Shown here in pieces: positions 15,101 to 17,984 of a stretch of 18,083 nucleotides of DNA. Source of the DNA: Elusimicrobiota bacterium (GTDB taxonomy: Bacteria; Elusimicrobiota; UBA5214; JBBAAG01); the NCBI GenBank assembly GCA_041658405.1, contig JBBAAG010000066.1:1-18083 (forward strand), in the 5' to 3' direction. Numbering within the stretch: the stretch's first letter is position 1; the number at the start of each line of letters is the position of its first letter. The notes below the pieces were generated by a model that was given only the letters and a program-made list of their open reading frames with translations, made no database searches and was not told where the DNA came from. The position numbers and the translations under genes are program-made.

Positions 15101-17984
15101 TGGATGCATATACAATACACCCTGCAGGGTTGGCATCCAAAGGAATAGTAAAATCTATTGTCACACTGTCATTACTTGCGGTTACTGTTTGGTTTTCAGG
15201 GGTTTGAGGCGGCACAGTGTCCGGTGTATGTTCCAACCGTATATCATCTACTATCGGGGATATATTATTTGAAGTTGTAGTTAATACAACCTTTTTTTGG
15301 ATATACCGCCGATGGGGCGACGTGATGTCAACTAAAGTGTTTATTGGGACACTGCTATATTCTGCCCACGGTGACCACGTATTATCATCAGGTGTTGAAA
15401 CGTTACCGGTTCTCGTTTGCAAAGATACTGAAGTGCCAGACGGGGTTGCGCCATTCCACATTATTTTGTCCCAGTTATCGCTACGGCCGGCATCTATTAC
15501 TGTAGAAATGAATACGCCTTCTAAACCGTTGGATTGTCCAGGGCTCTGCAGTTGGTCGGGCGAACATAAACCGTTTGTGTACGCAAAATAACTCCAGTAG
15601 CTTTCATGTGTTTCACTAATAGTATTTTCTCCGGATAAAGTAAATTTATAGTAATTCGCAACACCCACGTCAAACCAAAAATCACTTTGTTTTACTCCGT
15701 CTACGTATAACCCATTGAACCCATTGTAATTACCCCAACTACCTCTTACTATACGATAAGTATGTTCGACACCCGGGGTTATATCAAACCGCGTGTAAGT
15801 ATAACGAGGCATTTCACCACTGCTGCCTTCAAAAACCGCATAGTCTTTAAAGATATTTAAACTAAAATGCGTTCCTATTCCACTATCCCTAAAATAATGC
15901 ACATGATATGTTATGTCATTTCCTAACACTATCTTGCCAGAAACGACTTTTACCCGGATTTCTACTGTTAACGGCCTACCATCAAATTGACCATCAACTA
16001 CTTTCGGACTGTCATGAAACGAAATGGGTCTTCCATCTTTTATATCCTCATAACCAACACTTCCTTTTTTGTAATATAACCTCGTTTGGTCGCCAATCTT
16101 CTCAATAGGTTTCTGGTTATATGCAACAGGTATAACATCGGTACAGTACGTAAAACTTGACGGCCAGTATATTTTGTTCCACCACAAAATTTTCATGCTG
16201 CCCGGTTGGTTGATTGTGTCTATATTTGTCAACACGCTGCCTGGCTCCATAAAGTCTGGTTGTTTGGTTTCCAACTCGTGTATAGAGTCTACTTCAAAAT
16301 CGTAGGTTGCAACGTTGCCCTCTTTGTCCCATGCTTTGATATATATAAAACCTTTGTCCGGCAAGTTGGTAACACTGTACGTATGGCTTTGCCCGTAATC
16401 TGTATAGTCAGGATATGGCGGTATCGCTTCGCCGGTATCTGGATTGTCTTTCCTTACTTCTATCTTGTCAATCCCCTCTCCGTAATCACCGTCGTTGACC
16501 GCGATACTCACGTCTTTATATGCGGTTACTTCGCCGCAGTCAATTATTTTGCCTGTGCCGTCCCGTACCTCAACAACAGGCGGGCATAAGTCTTTAACCG
16601 TAAAAATGTACTCGCAAAGGTTTTTAGCCTTGTCCCACACCTTAACACGGATTTGTCCTTCGGTTATCGTGTGAACTAAACAAGTAATGGTAGGAAATTC
16701 ATTATAGTCATAATCGTCGAAGGTCTCTTGGTATATGCATTTGCTGTTATTATCTTTATTTTTCCAAACTTCTATCTCGGCTATCCCGGAACCCGTAGGG
16801 TCGTCGCTTAATATCAAACATACCGTCGTGGATTCTGTGAGGTTGTTTTTTATATCGCTATATTTACTCGTATCATAATATATCTTTTCCTCACCTTTCG
16901 CTTCTTTTACCTGCACCTTTGGTTTTGTGGTGTCTATCTTAAACTGGTGCAGGATATCGGGAGACGTTGAGTTGCTTTCATATTCTGTTAGGTCTTCGTC
17001 GGGATCAATTGGTGAATTGTCAAGTCCACGAGCAAAAATACTTATGTAATTACTATCGTCATAGTCAGAACCATGATTTTGGGGAATTGTATATTTCCCG
17101 TACCAAGTATAGTTGGTATAATTTATTGTTTTCCATCCGTTTGTCCCACCGGCGGGCTCGAAATATTTTGCTGAATAAGGAAGTTTACTGAATGAAATTT
17201 GATTTGAGTCGGTTTTCATTGGAGTGTCAAAAATAACTTTGATTGTTACTTCCCCATCCTTAACAGGTTCGGAAATAGGTTCAATCAATTGGTCAGTGTC
17301 ATAACTATGATAAGCATGGTATTTGATTTGAGAATTTTGTTGAATTTCTACATATTTTGCAATGGGCGAATCGGGAATGTGAAAATATGTTACATATATG
17401 GGATATTCTCCGGAATCATAAGTTTCATTTTTATTTACATCAAGATATCTTATTGCAGATTTACCATTATTTAACTTAACTTCCCCACCAATATGTATAC
17501 TTAATCTTTCATAACATCTATTATCAGTGTGAGCATTATATAACAAATCTCCATTCGCAGATTTACCTGTTATTATTACCGTATGATAATATTGTTTATT
17601 AGGCACTGAAAAAGAAACCACATCTCCTTCACGCAAATTTGATGGTGATGTCGTTTTTACAAAATCAATAAGGTTTTGTTCAGTTCTCTCATCATTCAAA
17701 TAAGTATAATCGACTGTTGTCTTTATAGCTCCGTGATAATTTTGCAAAGCACCGGGCATATCAGCTGTTCTAATTACACAACCCTTGTCATCAACCAATG
17801 ATGCTTGATTAGAAGCAAAACGCAATCCCCCATCTCTTAAACATTGCGATACGAAATTCGTACAATCTCCACCTTCATTTTCATAGTCATAATATTTGAT
17901 TATATTCCGACTATACGCCCAATTGTCAGCATAATTTACCGATTTTATGCGGTCATCCCAATTTCTCAGCGATAGTGACCTCAA
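174..17984 (-). CDS. Giant multidomain surface/secreted protein: N-terminal Amidase_6, OmpL47-type Ig repeats, LamG, CarboxypepD_reg, FlgD-type C-terminus
   Basis: This is one open frame of 5,936 codons ending in TAA at 174-176. An N-terminal papain-like amidase (Cys41 in GGDCTNF, His134) precedes about 18 OmpL47-type repeats sharing a Y-R/S-I-D ... D-N-x-G-N-x-E ... D-T-x-P-P pattern. Among them lie other Ig-like, FN3, LamG, carboxypeptidase-regulatory, DUF7305-like and FlgD-like domains. Such architecture is known from adhesins and cell-wall-acting exoproteins, so a role outside the cytoplasm in adhesion, glycan binding or wall remodelling is inferred. The exact substrate cannot be told. 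The start chosen is TTG at 17984: an in-frame TAG lies at 17994-17996, and the next ATG (Met76) would remove catalytic Cys41. Only a weak TAGG-type ribosome binding site lies eight bases upstream. No signal peptide and no transmembrane segment are visible, which is odd for this class. The gene stands alone here, with a probable insertion sequence just downstream. Confidence 0.93.
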   Translation of the reverse strand: MRSLSLRNWDDRIKSVNYADNWAYSRNIIKYYDYENEGGDCTNFVSQCLRDGGLRFASNQASLVDDKGCVIRTADMPGALQNYHGAIKTTVDYTYLNDERTEQNLIDFVKTTSPSNLREGDVVSFSVPNKQYYHTVIITGKSANGDLLYNAHTDNRCYERLSIHIGGEVKLNNGKSAIRYLDVNKNETYDSGEYPIYVTYFHIPDSPIAKYVEIQQNSQIKYHAYHSYDTDQLIEPISEPVKDGEVTIKVIFDTPMKTDSNQISFSKLPYSAKYFEPAGGTNGWKTINYTNYTWYGKYTIPQNHGSDYDDSNYISIFARGLDNSPIDPDEDLTEYESNSTSPDILHQFKIDTTKPKVQVKEAKGEEKIYYDTSKYSDIKNNLTESTTVCLILSDDPTGSGIAEIEVWKNKDNNSKCIYQETFDDYDYNEFPTITCLVHTITEGQIRVKVWDKAKNLCEYIFTVKDLCPPVVEVRDGTGKIIDCGEVTAYKDVSIAVNDGDYGEGIDKIEVRKDNPDTGEAIPPYPDYTDYGQSHTYSVTNLPDKGFIYIKAWDKEGNVATYDFEVDSIHELETKQPDFMEPGSVLTNIDTINQPGSMKILWWNKIYWPSSFTYCTDVIPVAYNQKPIEKIGDQTRLYYKKGSVGYEDIKDGRPISFHDSPKVVDGQFDGRPLTVEIRVKVVSGKIVLGNDITYHVHYFRDSGIGTHFSLNIFKDYAVFEGSSGEMPRYTYTRFDITPGVEHTYRIVRGSWGNYNGFNGLYVDGVKQSDFWFDVGVANYYKFTLSGENTISETHESYWSYFAYTNGLCSPDQLQSPGQSNGLEGVFISTVIDAGRSDNWDKIMWNGATPSGTSVSLQTRTGNVSTPDDNTWSPWAEYSSVPINTLVDITSPHRRYIQKKVVLTTTSNNISPIVDDIRLEHTPDTVPPQTPENQTVTASNDSVTIDFTIPLDANPAGCIVYASIASHWVKKNTELITTPFFVDENVENGVTYQYAVTAVDYAGNESAFPEALLTATPVAVPPGTVTDLVVTPGVDNIILTWTSPGADGTVGDIRNGRYQIKYSTYLVNGEVPDTNILVLSTNTVCGVAEITPVPVSDKEINYFQIRAIDRANNSSSWSGVVSTSTLFYAESPDSIVNIRYLMAKIGSEPAEVSIVEESTTTTLGTEAVTSATTGGLFVFSHLYNIQPNSAEIIPSGELTFYYTDIGLPSVESELNIYRYHQNVWNKIPMLNINVENNYVKSRISSPGLYALLLSTADTIAPVTDLKLINGRQFYIGQTVYCSSTTQFEFTAYEPTHVVKDLSSGIASIMYRIDNNPGWAVYTAPFEPDENVHKIEYYSVDNAGNYEIVKSTVVYIDTHPPETQCNNIGDWYFDGEKYFGNGWNTTFVFVSTDPVFNGVSSGLCRAEIDIDSAGYVCGITSVSYTDEGQHTVKCISVDNVGNIEPEKVFNILIDTAPPESELFVSSPVIYRYDNVFITSETSFTITSADRGMLPSGVNGIYYITDNYDWWNFYESTFNITGPDGYYGISYFGADNVNNMEDTKGLSVVLDNTPPEVFMFSPTGGERYFQGHDTLKVNYMVIDYDPSPMYYAYLTKLDDGSKRLVVQNDEIDVTNLSTGSWTFTVVAHDWFGHYTSSTTAEFEILTLPTDNEPPVITINSPQGGRYVIGKDNINCNFSVTDNVGISFNKVTAYLSESSSPSYVSVTSFTIISASSLFPGTWTLDITAADYAGNSSSLSSLPFEIVKDTFPPSTYVYISAPKYVSDSNTYVRSDTEFVFTSTDDAVLANDRVGIGVNELIYSIDGHPENTLYELTFSTASGYYETKRNLYELTSYAQEYLSTVTESTHTLVYKARDVNGNMESIKATSFILDNTGPIVHISSPADGAFVRDAIDINVNASDAGCGVKKILVFVNGVFKYESVGSDCSYHWDSSKYQDGVYTIEAFACDQLDNSSSTKIYVAVVNTSPEDHTPPEVSFVITGSSFSVNDSIYISSSTIFKLSALDTGIGLKLMKWRIDENGWSDYLGDYNLPDPGEYSLECIAEDYVCNITTFVKQVIVDVDSPVSSITCSGPWYVSPDDVIWIASQTVFNIIAEDTGNYASGIRYSEYLIDDSTNWIKVSSSDWFKMDSENMVILGTHTIFYHSIDNVDNVEPIKSVVIKYMDTQPPRTTLSFNDPKYESSVMTYITINTTATLSAIDDLVTLGDGLGTGVATTQYRINTDTYLIADWQPYVNPIQAGNLFGGRYNVPDGCVGLWTFDNISGVTVIDDSGNNNDGVIEGQDTAPVLETTPRGKGLVFDGTDDKVVINDSSLLDFTTGISMEIWFKPSLIPPFVYSDLLYKLGHYNIPGYSLFYRIIADNGAPDNVAMFTITPPETSNNSTGVLPDEWNHVVVTWQSVSASGDGYKRIYINGQEKTDARQYYAGPIGTNNSPLYIGYDSIHGSNWYKGVIDDVAVYNRSLTELEITEHYNTNKLIKPGVVTTINYNSIDHAGNVEPVKTTNVALDNRAPVTLVKNITGPNFVVDPQESLPSEWQGVTIDPAVLQDPTSAYYDIATGTLTLLGRALVAGYIFSPNPGHLIPLNIPGKVNNYYVTSQTQIELESLDYPTGAGLVNSGIKSLWWKVKDSTGAEKSSGTEYNTPTVKVSLSSYLSDGEYELSSAGIDNLDNQELPAVLEHLYLDNTAPQTSLVLTGDNFQAVEQTYINTNTQFVLSSNDGATGSGVNAVYYRADNAPPPGTLYTGSFSLGNTIVPVIETVPDACGAWHLDDNQVTDASGQGMTAYIYSTPQSVAGKYGTAYKFDGIDDGVYINSSDSWMQLPNLSFTVSAWINPVTYNCTGARPDGENAYFISSPSHFKFELREDGKIEAWLGAQGFSKLTSNTRVPTGQWTHVAMSYAREAQQFVLYVNGNEEARMTTNFTVQDNDRNMMFGAKCPGQNYYNGALDDVLVCFRALTPEELRTQVIGVNGLNLADGQHEIKYYATDYLSNTSQEAGMTVILDTTPPVTAVSSYDDVWHNADFEIPLVPNDTLSGVKETNWVLIINNQRLGIKTVSKDGQPKITLDGDNISLEYWSIDNLGNEELPHKTLTGIKLDKTPPNIAINSPLPGGHYTWGRDSLNIDFTLADNYDSSPQSTCYLEDEGKLNRIPVTNGQAITDFSQLHPGWWHLTVIAVDWLGNTGSSTATAFFINYDILPPRTVLSYAGPSYNPNGKLYVGRETTFLLSTNDDLRVVGDSAGIGVRETKYEIDGEQYVYSTQFSLTLAGNHMIRYRSIDNEGNEESWQSMEVIVDTTSPVTVHSLNKGPLFYDGTKHWITCDTLYELTAEDTGEPATGIRNSEYRINGSSSWVTYAGPFNPDPEGDNNEVPPNVLCGYVRNDQGNPIPGVEVRAISQDMEHECPPAITNSDGWYYITTDVFDWYEIYYNPPGELGYLSNQTQSYPGNRIDVIMDRILPTGFAGIVYDQLNTPVSGVNIYLYDDAMMDWQYITATDENGAYRIEHSPGYYTYNFIPPDGSSLMSTELGIEIQQNVIQEKNIKLTYTSSVSGVVKDEQNNLISQARVLAESYDFYTETTTDENGMYTIQGLPTSKIFSITAHPPEEILDLSSTTINGIRIYPKQQSTLDIILPLGGTITGTVKDKDNLPLSAIVTFRGVDEWGSIWTNPSDGSYCFHRLRAGTYKIVVSIIIVDPGDEFNDPYEQEKDIATVNNVVVNKGETTTTNIVIGQTNDAGTLTGKLVGPDGQGTAAHLVVSGTEGSVETDISSSGEFTINDILEGTYDLYCEPVSLGKKAVAGIQITSHQTTDIGTIGVTEGGTITGSVKYETGETYTDWSLVELEKIGTQEIGDPMGMGEGSLTYTFENVSAGEYLLVAHLYDNTSLAPDRKTVQVIPGQTTTCDLILSTPGKIAGTIRDIDGYTVAYADIIAHPGDIGAMSDENGHYEIFGLKEGVYELKCTPFYSWALETRIIGGVRVTKGETTIQDFLVGKTGVQAPETSLEVVGGTQTVINGNYYASIDTQFKLVAKDNIGVMFTEYAVDNAPFQEYTVDTLFGLSEGKHIISFHSKNTSGCWETVKSHAVFIDATGPVSRPVVKIDSHEVGLTSPAQVLIGVPVTIIMEDITVNQSAVGAAKIEINVNNSSWHEIENSISFNQPGAYDFKYRAVDLLGNTGAEGSITLYIERKQGLYVAEYRSRDNVGNLEPSKFFVTYLDISPPVCNLDIGQPQYITPDSGIRWITSTTPLTLAVTDGIGCGVAQVIIKVDGNDIIPEGGAVQELYEFTVSSSSDGVHTVEYYAIDHLGNESQHIVLTVYLDNTGPGTATVPVYSDITVNSMIVHASMDDGYGVGIDTVSGYSFVCNVDTYTRAWGDNYITCNNMQENTKYEFQSIARDWLGNQSSSTWTSKYTLLSTPKETDFVVTATTNNQLNLTITPPQNCSLGQTGCEFVNVGGSTVSLVGTYVYTHTSLLGNTEYGYKARYYNGDGVPTEYTEIKSKYTLCDNPISMDMVAVSTSELSLSLPKFQNDTAGQSGYRFVCTSSGTSSDWQVSNNYAATGFAANTPYKYTGYYRNYDGVETSGIECLRYTLSLPPLAASDKPEGTYCSTGSIVFTNLRGFGSGGIEYYGIVWDGNNTHEWVGTEYKWPSGALDYQLTSDGKWYLHLNSFNGDGLSNGTTDYGPYYVDATLPVSELAIGLPRYNEYINTSTLWTITANDPVVNEVASGIKQVQYRLNNGIWQDYTASYNLTGTDGEYTFEYRSVDNAGNTELIKSSTVKLDNIPPVTTAGYDNQWHKQDFAFPLVAVDTYSGVSQSYYCLNAGPVSTGTCVTVTQEHENNTLEYWSVDNLGNTEPHRTLTGIKLDKTSPVVNIQTPLPNAKVSGIVSIVAQVVDNLAIAKLEFYINDKLYYTINNPAVQPVGSVGCTQTCTWDSLCEIDGPAVVMVKAYDKAGNTTASTVNAVLNNHVLAIRNFGVVPKVFNPSLGQQTAIYYELTEPCRSVNVMINGTAIIQNHAQSGGLHKIDWAGKDTAGQCLPNGKYEIVITAESYCPDEPVVEERKPNAVEINCDIPLLNVWDDSPLDRSKGENSVTISYSVLLPSGTATMMNIRVMDSEHNIIWHDKVDGICAGTTYYYIWYGNDISSTAVREGVYRYEMIAGEGTNKTAPATGTIMVVDQNISCVSSNDTMLKLYYPGVPIVTISSTDITTPQVEHALYMLRAYGNQYLESEIYDIQPDGTVFTIPATIIFKYNPDYYGYKMRICKFNVQANSWEEIPHQYVDITNHQIVAEIMSLSLYAILTCYDDDPPQVIGSYCMPTIFSPNNDGITDTVTINYTLSDNYSAYIPKLSISIYDSSDNLIRTLADNVKRELGTNTELWDGKDNSGAVVPTGIYTYIITAVDKSGNVSQPQTGIIKIDLTPPVSVAVPGTPSYTSGTRVFVTSTTLVSITAEDTVVNNVASGVKETWYTITNSTEYAKYETPLSFTTEGEVVLRYYSIDNVGNVETLKSGNITVDTTPPVTQAGYSGTAIYTLLGQTVIGTDVEVVLTSTDTLSGVATTYYSIDSNAYERYTTNISLPEGTHTIKWYSIDNVTIPEPVNQRTITVLNFTTTALTCSGNVKLNGSSGVTGTVRTGNELTLTGTSAVAGDVTARSVNQVGKNTSITGTVTLSTVPVNTTTLNLAAVYPVIQQTNDNANLGLTAKGLNPVDKTGTLVITTGDKLTLTSGTYFFTGIKLTGTAILEIGNTSGNVGIFVAGKVAVDTTAKLNPGNTSAAVVLYCYDPDGKSNKLSVNGTSSITGTIYAPQYDISLDGESVITGNICAATVVLNGKSKVVLPIVSQPSANASISGNNMSVASLEAEIANINFKPNEKLITPNHDGRNDTAVFGGLFRYLNIRLAQGREETVDVTICDLSGRVVRRISNPSGWDGTDDNGTPVANGVYIYQFRANGKMVTGSVVVAK
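177..467 (-). other. C-terminal FlgD/type-IX-like domain (residues 5840-5936)
   Basis: L-I-T-P-N-H-D-G-R-N-D-T-A-V-F opens the domain, and V-T-I-C-D-L-S-G-R-V-V-R-R-I is the middle strand. G-W-D-G-T-D-D-N-G-T-P-V-A-N-G-V-Y-I-Y-Q and G-K-M-V-T-G-S-V-V-V-A-K close the chain. The last 25 residues resemble the sorting C-terminus of type IX secretion cargo (G-V-Y-I-Y-Q ... G-K-x-x-x-G-K-x-x-V), but the same order occurs in FlgD_ig domains that end proteins with no sorting role. Only a search for the secretion genes could settle it. Confidence 0.65.
510..1235 (-). other. DUF7305-like beta-solenoid domain (residues 5584-5825)
   Basis: The segment is rich in T, G, V and N, with short L-T-L-T-G-T-S-A-V-A-G-type strands. 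It has the typical order T-L-T-S-G-T-Y-F-F-T-G-I-K-L, V-G-I-F-V-A-G-K-V, K-L-S-V-N-G-T-S-S-I-T-G-T-I-Y-A-P and I-T-G-N-I-C-A-A-T-V-V-L-N-G-K-S. This pattern of a G-T-Y-x-F strand followed by a 'G-x-I-Y-A-P' turn is what I know as DUF7305, a right-handed helix found in pilus-like and surface proteins. The family's biochemical role is not established. Confidence 0.6.
1236..1799 (-). repeat. Last two OmpL47-type repeats (residues 5396-5583)
   Basis: Both are standard. The first has Y-Y-S-I-D-N-V-G-N-V-E-T-L-K and ends V-D-T-T-P-P-V-T. The second has S-G-V-A-T-T-Y-Y-S-I-D-S-N-A-Y-E-R-Y and E-G-T-H-T-I-K-W-Y-S-I-D-N-V. The bases encoding D-T-T-P-P-V-T here are identical over 20 nt to those at 8992-9011. 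Confidence 0.78.
1800..2135 (-). other. FlgD-type Ig domain (residues 5284-5395)
   Basis: F-S-P-N-N-D-G-I-T-D-T-V-T-I-N-Y opens the fold, and I-Y-D-S-S-D-N-L-I-R-T-L is the central strand. L-W-D-G-K-D-N-S-G-A-V-V-P-T-G-I-Y-T-Y is the diagnostic C-terminal block. The N-x-D-G-x-x-D segment is likely to bind calcium, by analogy with related domains. Confidence 0.8.
2136..2519 (-). other. ZU5/Ig-like module, copy 2 (residues 5156-5283)
   Basis: It contains Y-D-I-Q-P-D-G-T-V-F-T-I-P-A-T-I-I-F-K-Y, then M-R-I-C-K-F, N-S-W-E-E-I-P and L-S-L-Y-A-I-L. These match copy 1 in order. The copy lies directly before a FlgD domain, whereas copy 1 precedes the long repeat array. Confidence 0.5.
2520..3149 (-). 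other. Two FlgD-like Ig domains (residues 4946-5155)
   Basis: The first has F-N-P-S-L-G-Q-Q-T-A-I-Y-Y-E-L and D-W-A-G-K-D-T-A-G-Q-C-L-P-N-G-K-Y. The second has N-S-V-T-I-S-Y-S-V, V-M-D-S-E-H-N-I-I-W and I-W-Y-G-N-D ... R-E-G-V-Y-R-Y. The pattern W-x-G-x-D-x-x-G-x-x-x-x-x-G-x-Y is diagnostic of the FlgD Ig fold, which outside flagella is a frequent module of secreted proteins. Confidence 0.65.
3150..3974 (-). repeat. OmpL47-type repeat, short WH-type repeat and Big_17-like Ig domain (residues 4671-4945)
   Basis: Residues 4671-4760 are an OmpL47-type repeat (Y-R-L-N-N-G-I-W-Q-D-Y ... Y-R-S-V-D-N-A-G-N-T-E-L-I-K). Residues 4761-4846 are the second short variant with Q-W-H-K-Q-D-F and E-Y-W-S-V-D-N-L-G-N-T-E. 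Residues 4847-4945 have the Big_17-like order V-V-N-I-Q-T-P-L-P-N-A-K-V ... L-E-F-Y-I-N-D-K-L ... V-M-V-K-A-Y-D-K-A-G-N. Confidence 0.7.
3975..5084 (-). repeat. Series of FN3-like domains (residues 4301-4670)
   Basis: Three units of about 90 residues (4301-4392, 4393-4482, 4483-4570) each end in a K/R-Y-T-L tail. Each contains an N-T-x-Y-x-Y/F-x-x strand (N-T-K-Y-E-F-Q-S-I-A-R-D, N-T-E-Y-G-Y-K-A-R-Y-Y, N-T-P-Y-K-Y-T-G-Y-Y-R). Units two and three share N-G/Y-D-G-V after that strand. A fourth, more divergent unit (4571-4670) with W-Y-L-H-L-N-S-F-N-G-D-G-L-S-N links to the next repeat. These are best called fibronectin-like spacers. Confidence 0.55.
5085..5387 (-). repeat. OmpL47-type repeat (residues 4200-4300)
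   Basis: The unit opens with P-P-V-C-N-L-D-I-G-Q-P-Q-Y-I-T. It carries W-I-T-S-T-T-P-L-T-L-A-V-T-D and closes with S-D-G-V-H-T-V-E-Y-Y-A-I-D-H-L-G-N-E-S and V-Y-L-D-N-T-G-P. It has normal length and no insert. Confidence 0.65.
5484..6059 (-). repeat. Complete OmpL47-type repeat plus Ig-like unit inside the cassette (residues 3976-4167)
   Basis: Residues 3979-4073 are a full OmpL47-type repeat (E-Y-A-V-D-N-A-P-F-Q-E-Y ... L-S-E-G-K-H-I-I-S-F-H-S-K-N ... F-I-D-A-T-G-P), with the usual D-N-x-G-N replaced by K-N-T-S-G. Residues 4074-4167 are an Ig-like unit with N-Q-P-G-A-Y-D-F-K-Y-R-A-V-D-L-L-G-N-T-G. Both lie between the two halves of an outer repeat. Confidence 0.6.
6060..7919 (-). repeat. 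Seven tandem carboxypeptidase-regulatory-like (CarboxypepD_reg) domains (residues 3356-3975)
   Basis: Unit starts lie near 3359, 3447, 3533, 3620, 3719, 3803 and 3894. Each has the G-x-V/I-x-D-x-x-x-x-P-x-x-x-A/V entry, for example G-Y-V-R-N-D-Q-G-N-P-I-P-G-V-E-V and G-T-V-K-D-K-D-N-L-P-L-S. Most continue with a T-D-E-N-G-x-Y-x-I strand and an L-x-x-G-x-Y-x-L turn. These transthyretin-like beta sandwiches of 80-100 residues are common in secreted proteins as structural or ligand-binding modules. The fifth and sixth units lack the D-E-N-G-x-Y version of the central motif. Confidence 0.8.
8139..9005 (-). repeat. Short WH-type repeat, Ig-like unit and OmpL47-type repeat (residues 2994-3282)
   Basis: Residues 2996-3088 are a short variant with W-H-N-A-D-F-E-I-P-L-V and S-G-V-K-E-T, ending E-Y-W-S-I-D-N-L-G-N-E-E-L. 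It is followed by L-T-G-I-K-L-D-K-T-P-P. A near-copy occurs at 4761-4846. Residues 3089-3183 are an Ig-like unit with S-P-L-P-G-G-H-Y and W-W-H-L-T-V-I-A-V-D-W-L-G-N. Residues 3186-3282 are a regular OmpL47-type repeat (Y-E-I-D-G ... Y-R-S-I-D-N-E-G-N-E-E). Confidence 0.7.
9006..9959 (-). other. OmpL47-type repeat split by LamG copy 2 (residues 2676-2993)
   Basis: The N-half (2676-2742) runs from T-A-P-Q-T-S-L-V-L-T-G to V-Y-Y-R-A-D-N and L-Y-T-G-S-F-S-L. The C-half (2961-2993) reads L-A-D-G-Q-H-E-I-K-Y-Y-A-T-D-Y-L-S-N and ends L-D-T. A LamG domain separates them, at the same loop as in the preceding split repeat. Confidence 0.7.
9117..9737 (-). other. LamG/concanavalin-like lectin domain 2 (residues 2750-2956)
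   Basis: It starts V-P-D-A-C-G-A-W-H-L-D-D, like LamG 1. D-A-S-G-Q-G-M-T-A follows, and Y-K-F-D-G-I-D-D-G-V-Y-I lies at about 2791-2802. Then come F-T-V-S-A-W-I-N-P, W-T-H-V-A-M-S-Y, L-Y-V-N-G-N-E-E and Y-N-G-A-L-D-D-V-L-V. These are the defining LamG blocks in order. Sequence similarity to LamG 1 is limited outside these blocks, so the copies are not a recent duplication. Confidence 0.88.
9960..10484 (-). repeat. OmpL47-type repeat with an N-terminal loop insert (residues 2501-2675)
   Basis: The unit opens with R-A-P-V-T-L-V-K-N-I-T-G-P-N-F-V-V. About 65 residues (2517-2582) with no repeat similarity follow. The repeat then resumes at Y-Y-V-T-S-Q-T-Q-I-E-L-E-S-L-D and ends in G-I-D-N-L-D-N-Q-E-L ... 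L-D-N. The insert contains A-Y-Y-D-I-A-T-G-T-L-T-L-L-G-R and two S-P-N-P/I-P-G turns. I do not recognise it as a known domain. Confidence 0.55.
10485..11510 (-). other. OmpL47-type repeat split by LamG copy 1 (residues 2159-2500)
   Basis: The N-half (2159-2241) runs from Q-P-P-R-T-T-L-S-F through S-A-I-D-D and Y-R-I-N-T-D to W-Q-P-Y-V. The C-half (2467-2500) has V-T-T-I-N-Y-N-S-I-D-H-A-G-N-V-E-P-V-K and ends in L-D-N. Together they equal one usual repeat. The LamG domain sits between them, at the loop where other repeats read Y-x-x-P-F ... G-x-H. Confidence 0.7.
10590..11261 (-). other. LamG/concanavalin-like lectin domain 1 (residues 2242-2465)
   Basis: This is a classical LamG_3-type domain. 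It starts V-P-D-G-C-V-G-L-W-T-F-D and contains D-D-S-G-N-N-N-D-G. G-L-V-F-D-G-T-D-D lies at about 2289-2297, M-E-I-W-F-K-P near 2315, W-N-H-V-V-V-T-W near 2382, and I-Y-I-N-G-Q-E with Y-K-G-V-I-D-D-V-A-V-Y-N-R near the end. The family binds glycans or proteins outside the cell. About 220 residues is normal length. Confidence 0.88.
11511..14219 (-). repeat. OmpL47-type and Ig-like repeat array A (residues 1256-2158)
   Basis: Nine units of 90-125 residues can be delimited by P-P/S-P boundaries: 1256-1354, 1355-1451, 1452-1548, 1549-1646, 1648-1745, 1746-1868, 1870-1962, 1965-2055 and 2056-2158. Units 1-3, 6, 8 and 9 are OmpL47-type (Y-R-I-D-N ... Y-S-V-D-N-A-G-N). Units 4, 5 and 7 are a different Ig-like type (S-P-x-G-G-x-Y/F-V ... 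W-T-L-D-I-T-A-x-D). Unit 6 is enlarged by about 25 residues between its two halves and holds a short repeated L-Y-E-L-T (1806-1810, 1824-1828). The array probably forms a long stalk. Confidence 0.75.
14220..14597 (-). other. ZU5/Ig-like module, copy 1 (residues 1130-1255)
   Basis: The module carries I-Q-P-N-S-A-E-I-I-P-S-G-E-L-T-F-Y-Y, then L-N-I-Y-R-Y, V-W-N-K-I-P and S-P-G-L-Y-A-L-L. The same order of motifs returns at residues 5180-5278, so this is a module used twice in one protein. The pattern (initial S-G-x-L-x-F-x-Y strand, then a W-x-x-I-P turn and L-Y-A-L-L exit) is seen before FlgD or T-P-P domains in other large surface proteins. Confidence 0.45.
14613..15215 (-). other. Two fibronectin type III domains (residues 924-1124)
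   Basis: The first runs from V-P-P-Q-T-P-E-N to Y-Q-Y-A-V-T-A-V-D-Y-A-G-N-E-S. The second runs from V-P-P-G-T-V-T-D-L through L-T-W-T-S-P-G and Y-Q-I-K-Y-S to Y-F-Q-I-R-A-I-D. Both show the proline-rich entry, the central W/I strand and the Y-x-x-x-V/R-A-x-D exit strand of FN3. About 95-105 residues each fits the family. They act as spacers or carbohydrate-proximal binding units. Confidence 0.75.
15225..15527 (-). other. Uncharacterised beta-sandwich module (residues 820-920)
   Basis: The module contains S-T-V-I-D-A-G, then W-N-G-A-T-P-S-G-T-S-V-S-L-Q-T-R-T-G, then W-S-P-W, R-R-Y-I-Q-K-K and P-I-V-D-D-I-R-L-E. I recognise this series of motifs from galactose-binding-like sandwich modules in large exoproteins of environmental bacteria, but I cannot give a firm family name. 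It directly precedes the FN3 pair. Confidence 0.4.
15570..16262 (-). other. Probable ConA/LamG-like sandwich domain (residues 575-805)
   Basis: The segment has R-P-L-T-V-E-I-R-V-K-V near residue 670 and H-T-Y-R-I-V-R-G near 741. A G-L-Y-V-D-G motif at about 758-763 is followed by a late F-T-L-S-G strand. This order (extended strand, ligand-type ligature, x-Y-V-D/N-G) is typical of concanavalin-like lectin/glucanase folds. It is more divergent than the two LamG copies later in the protein. The first hundred residues (575-670) have no family that I recognise. Confidence 0.45.
16275..17372 (-). other. Ig-like beta-sandwich tract after the amidase (residues 205-570)
   Basis: Three Ig-like units can be suggested: about 210-350, 352-464 and 466-565. 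The last two start with D-T-T-K-P-K-V and L-C-P-P-V-V-E-V. Both contain the G-x-G-I-x-x-I-E-V core and end in V/A-W-D-K-x-x-N, the signature of bacterial Ig-like domains that flank OmpL47 repeats. No catalytic residues are recognisable, so a stalk or spacer role is inferred. Confidence 0.6.
17373..17960 (-). other. Amidase_6-type papain-like amidase domain (residues 9-204 of the giant protein)
   Basis: The domain begins with W-D-D-R-x-K-S-V-x-Y-A and a Y-Y-D-Y-E-N-E segment leading into GGDCTNFVSQCLRDGG, the hallmark of Amidase_6 with nucleophile Cys41. The expected general base is His134 in Y-Y-H-T-V-I-I-T-G, preceded by the usual L-R-E-G-D-V-V segment. N-A-H-T-D-N at 150-155 fits the third conserved block, and Y-V-T-Y-F-H-I closes the fold. 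The family is related to NlpC/P60-like peptidases, so peptide or amide hydrolysis, plausibly of peptidoglycan, is expected. Length of about 195 residues matches a full domain, so the catalytic unit looks intact even though no signal peptide precedes it. Confidence 0.85.
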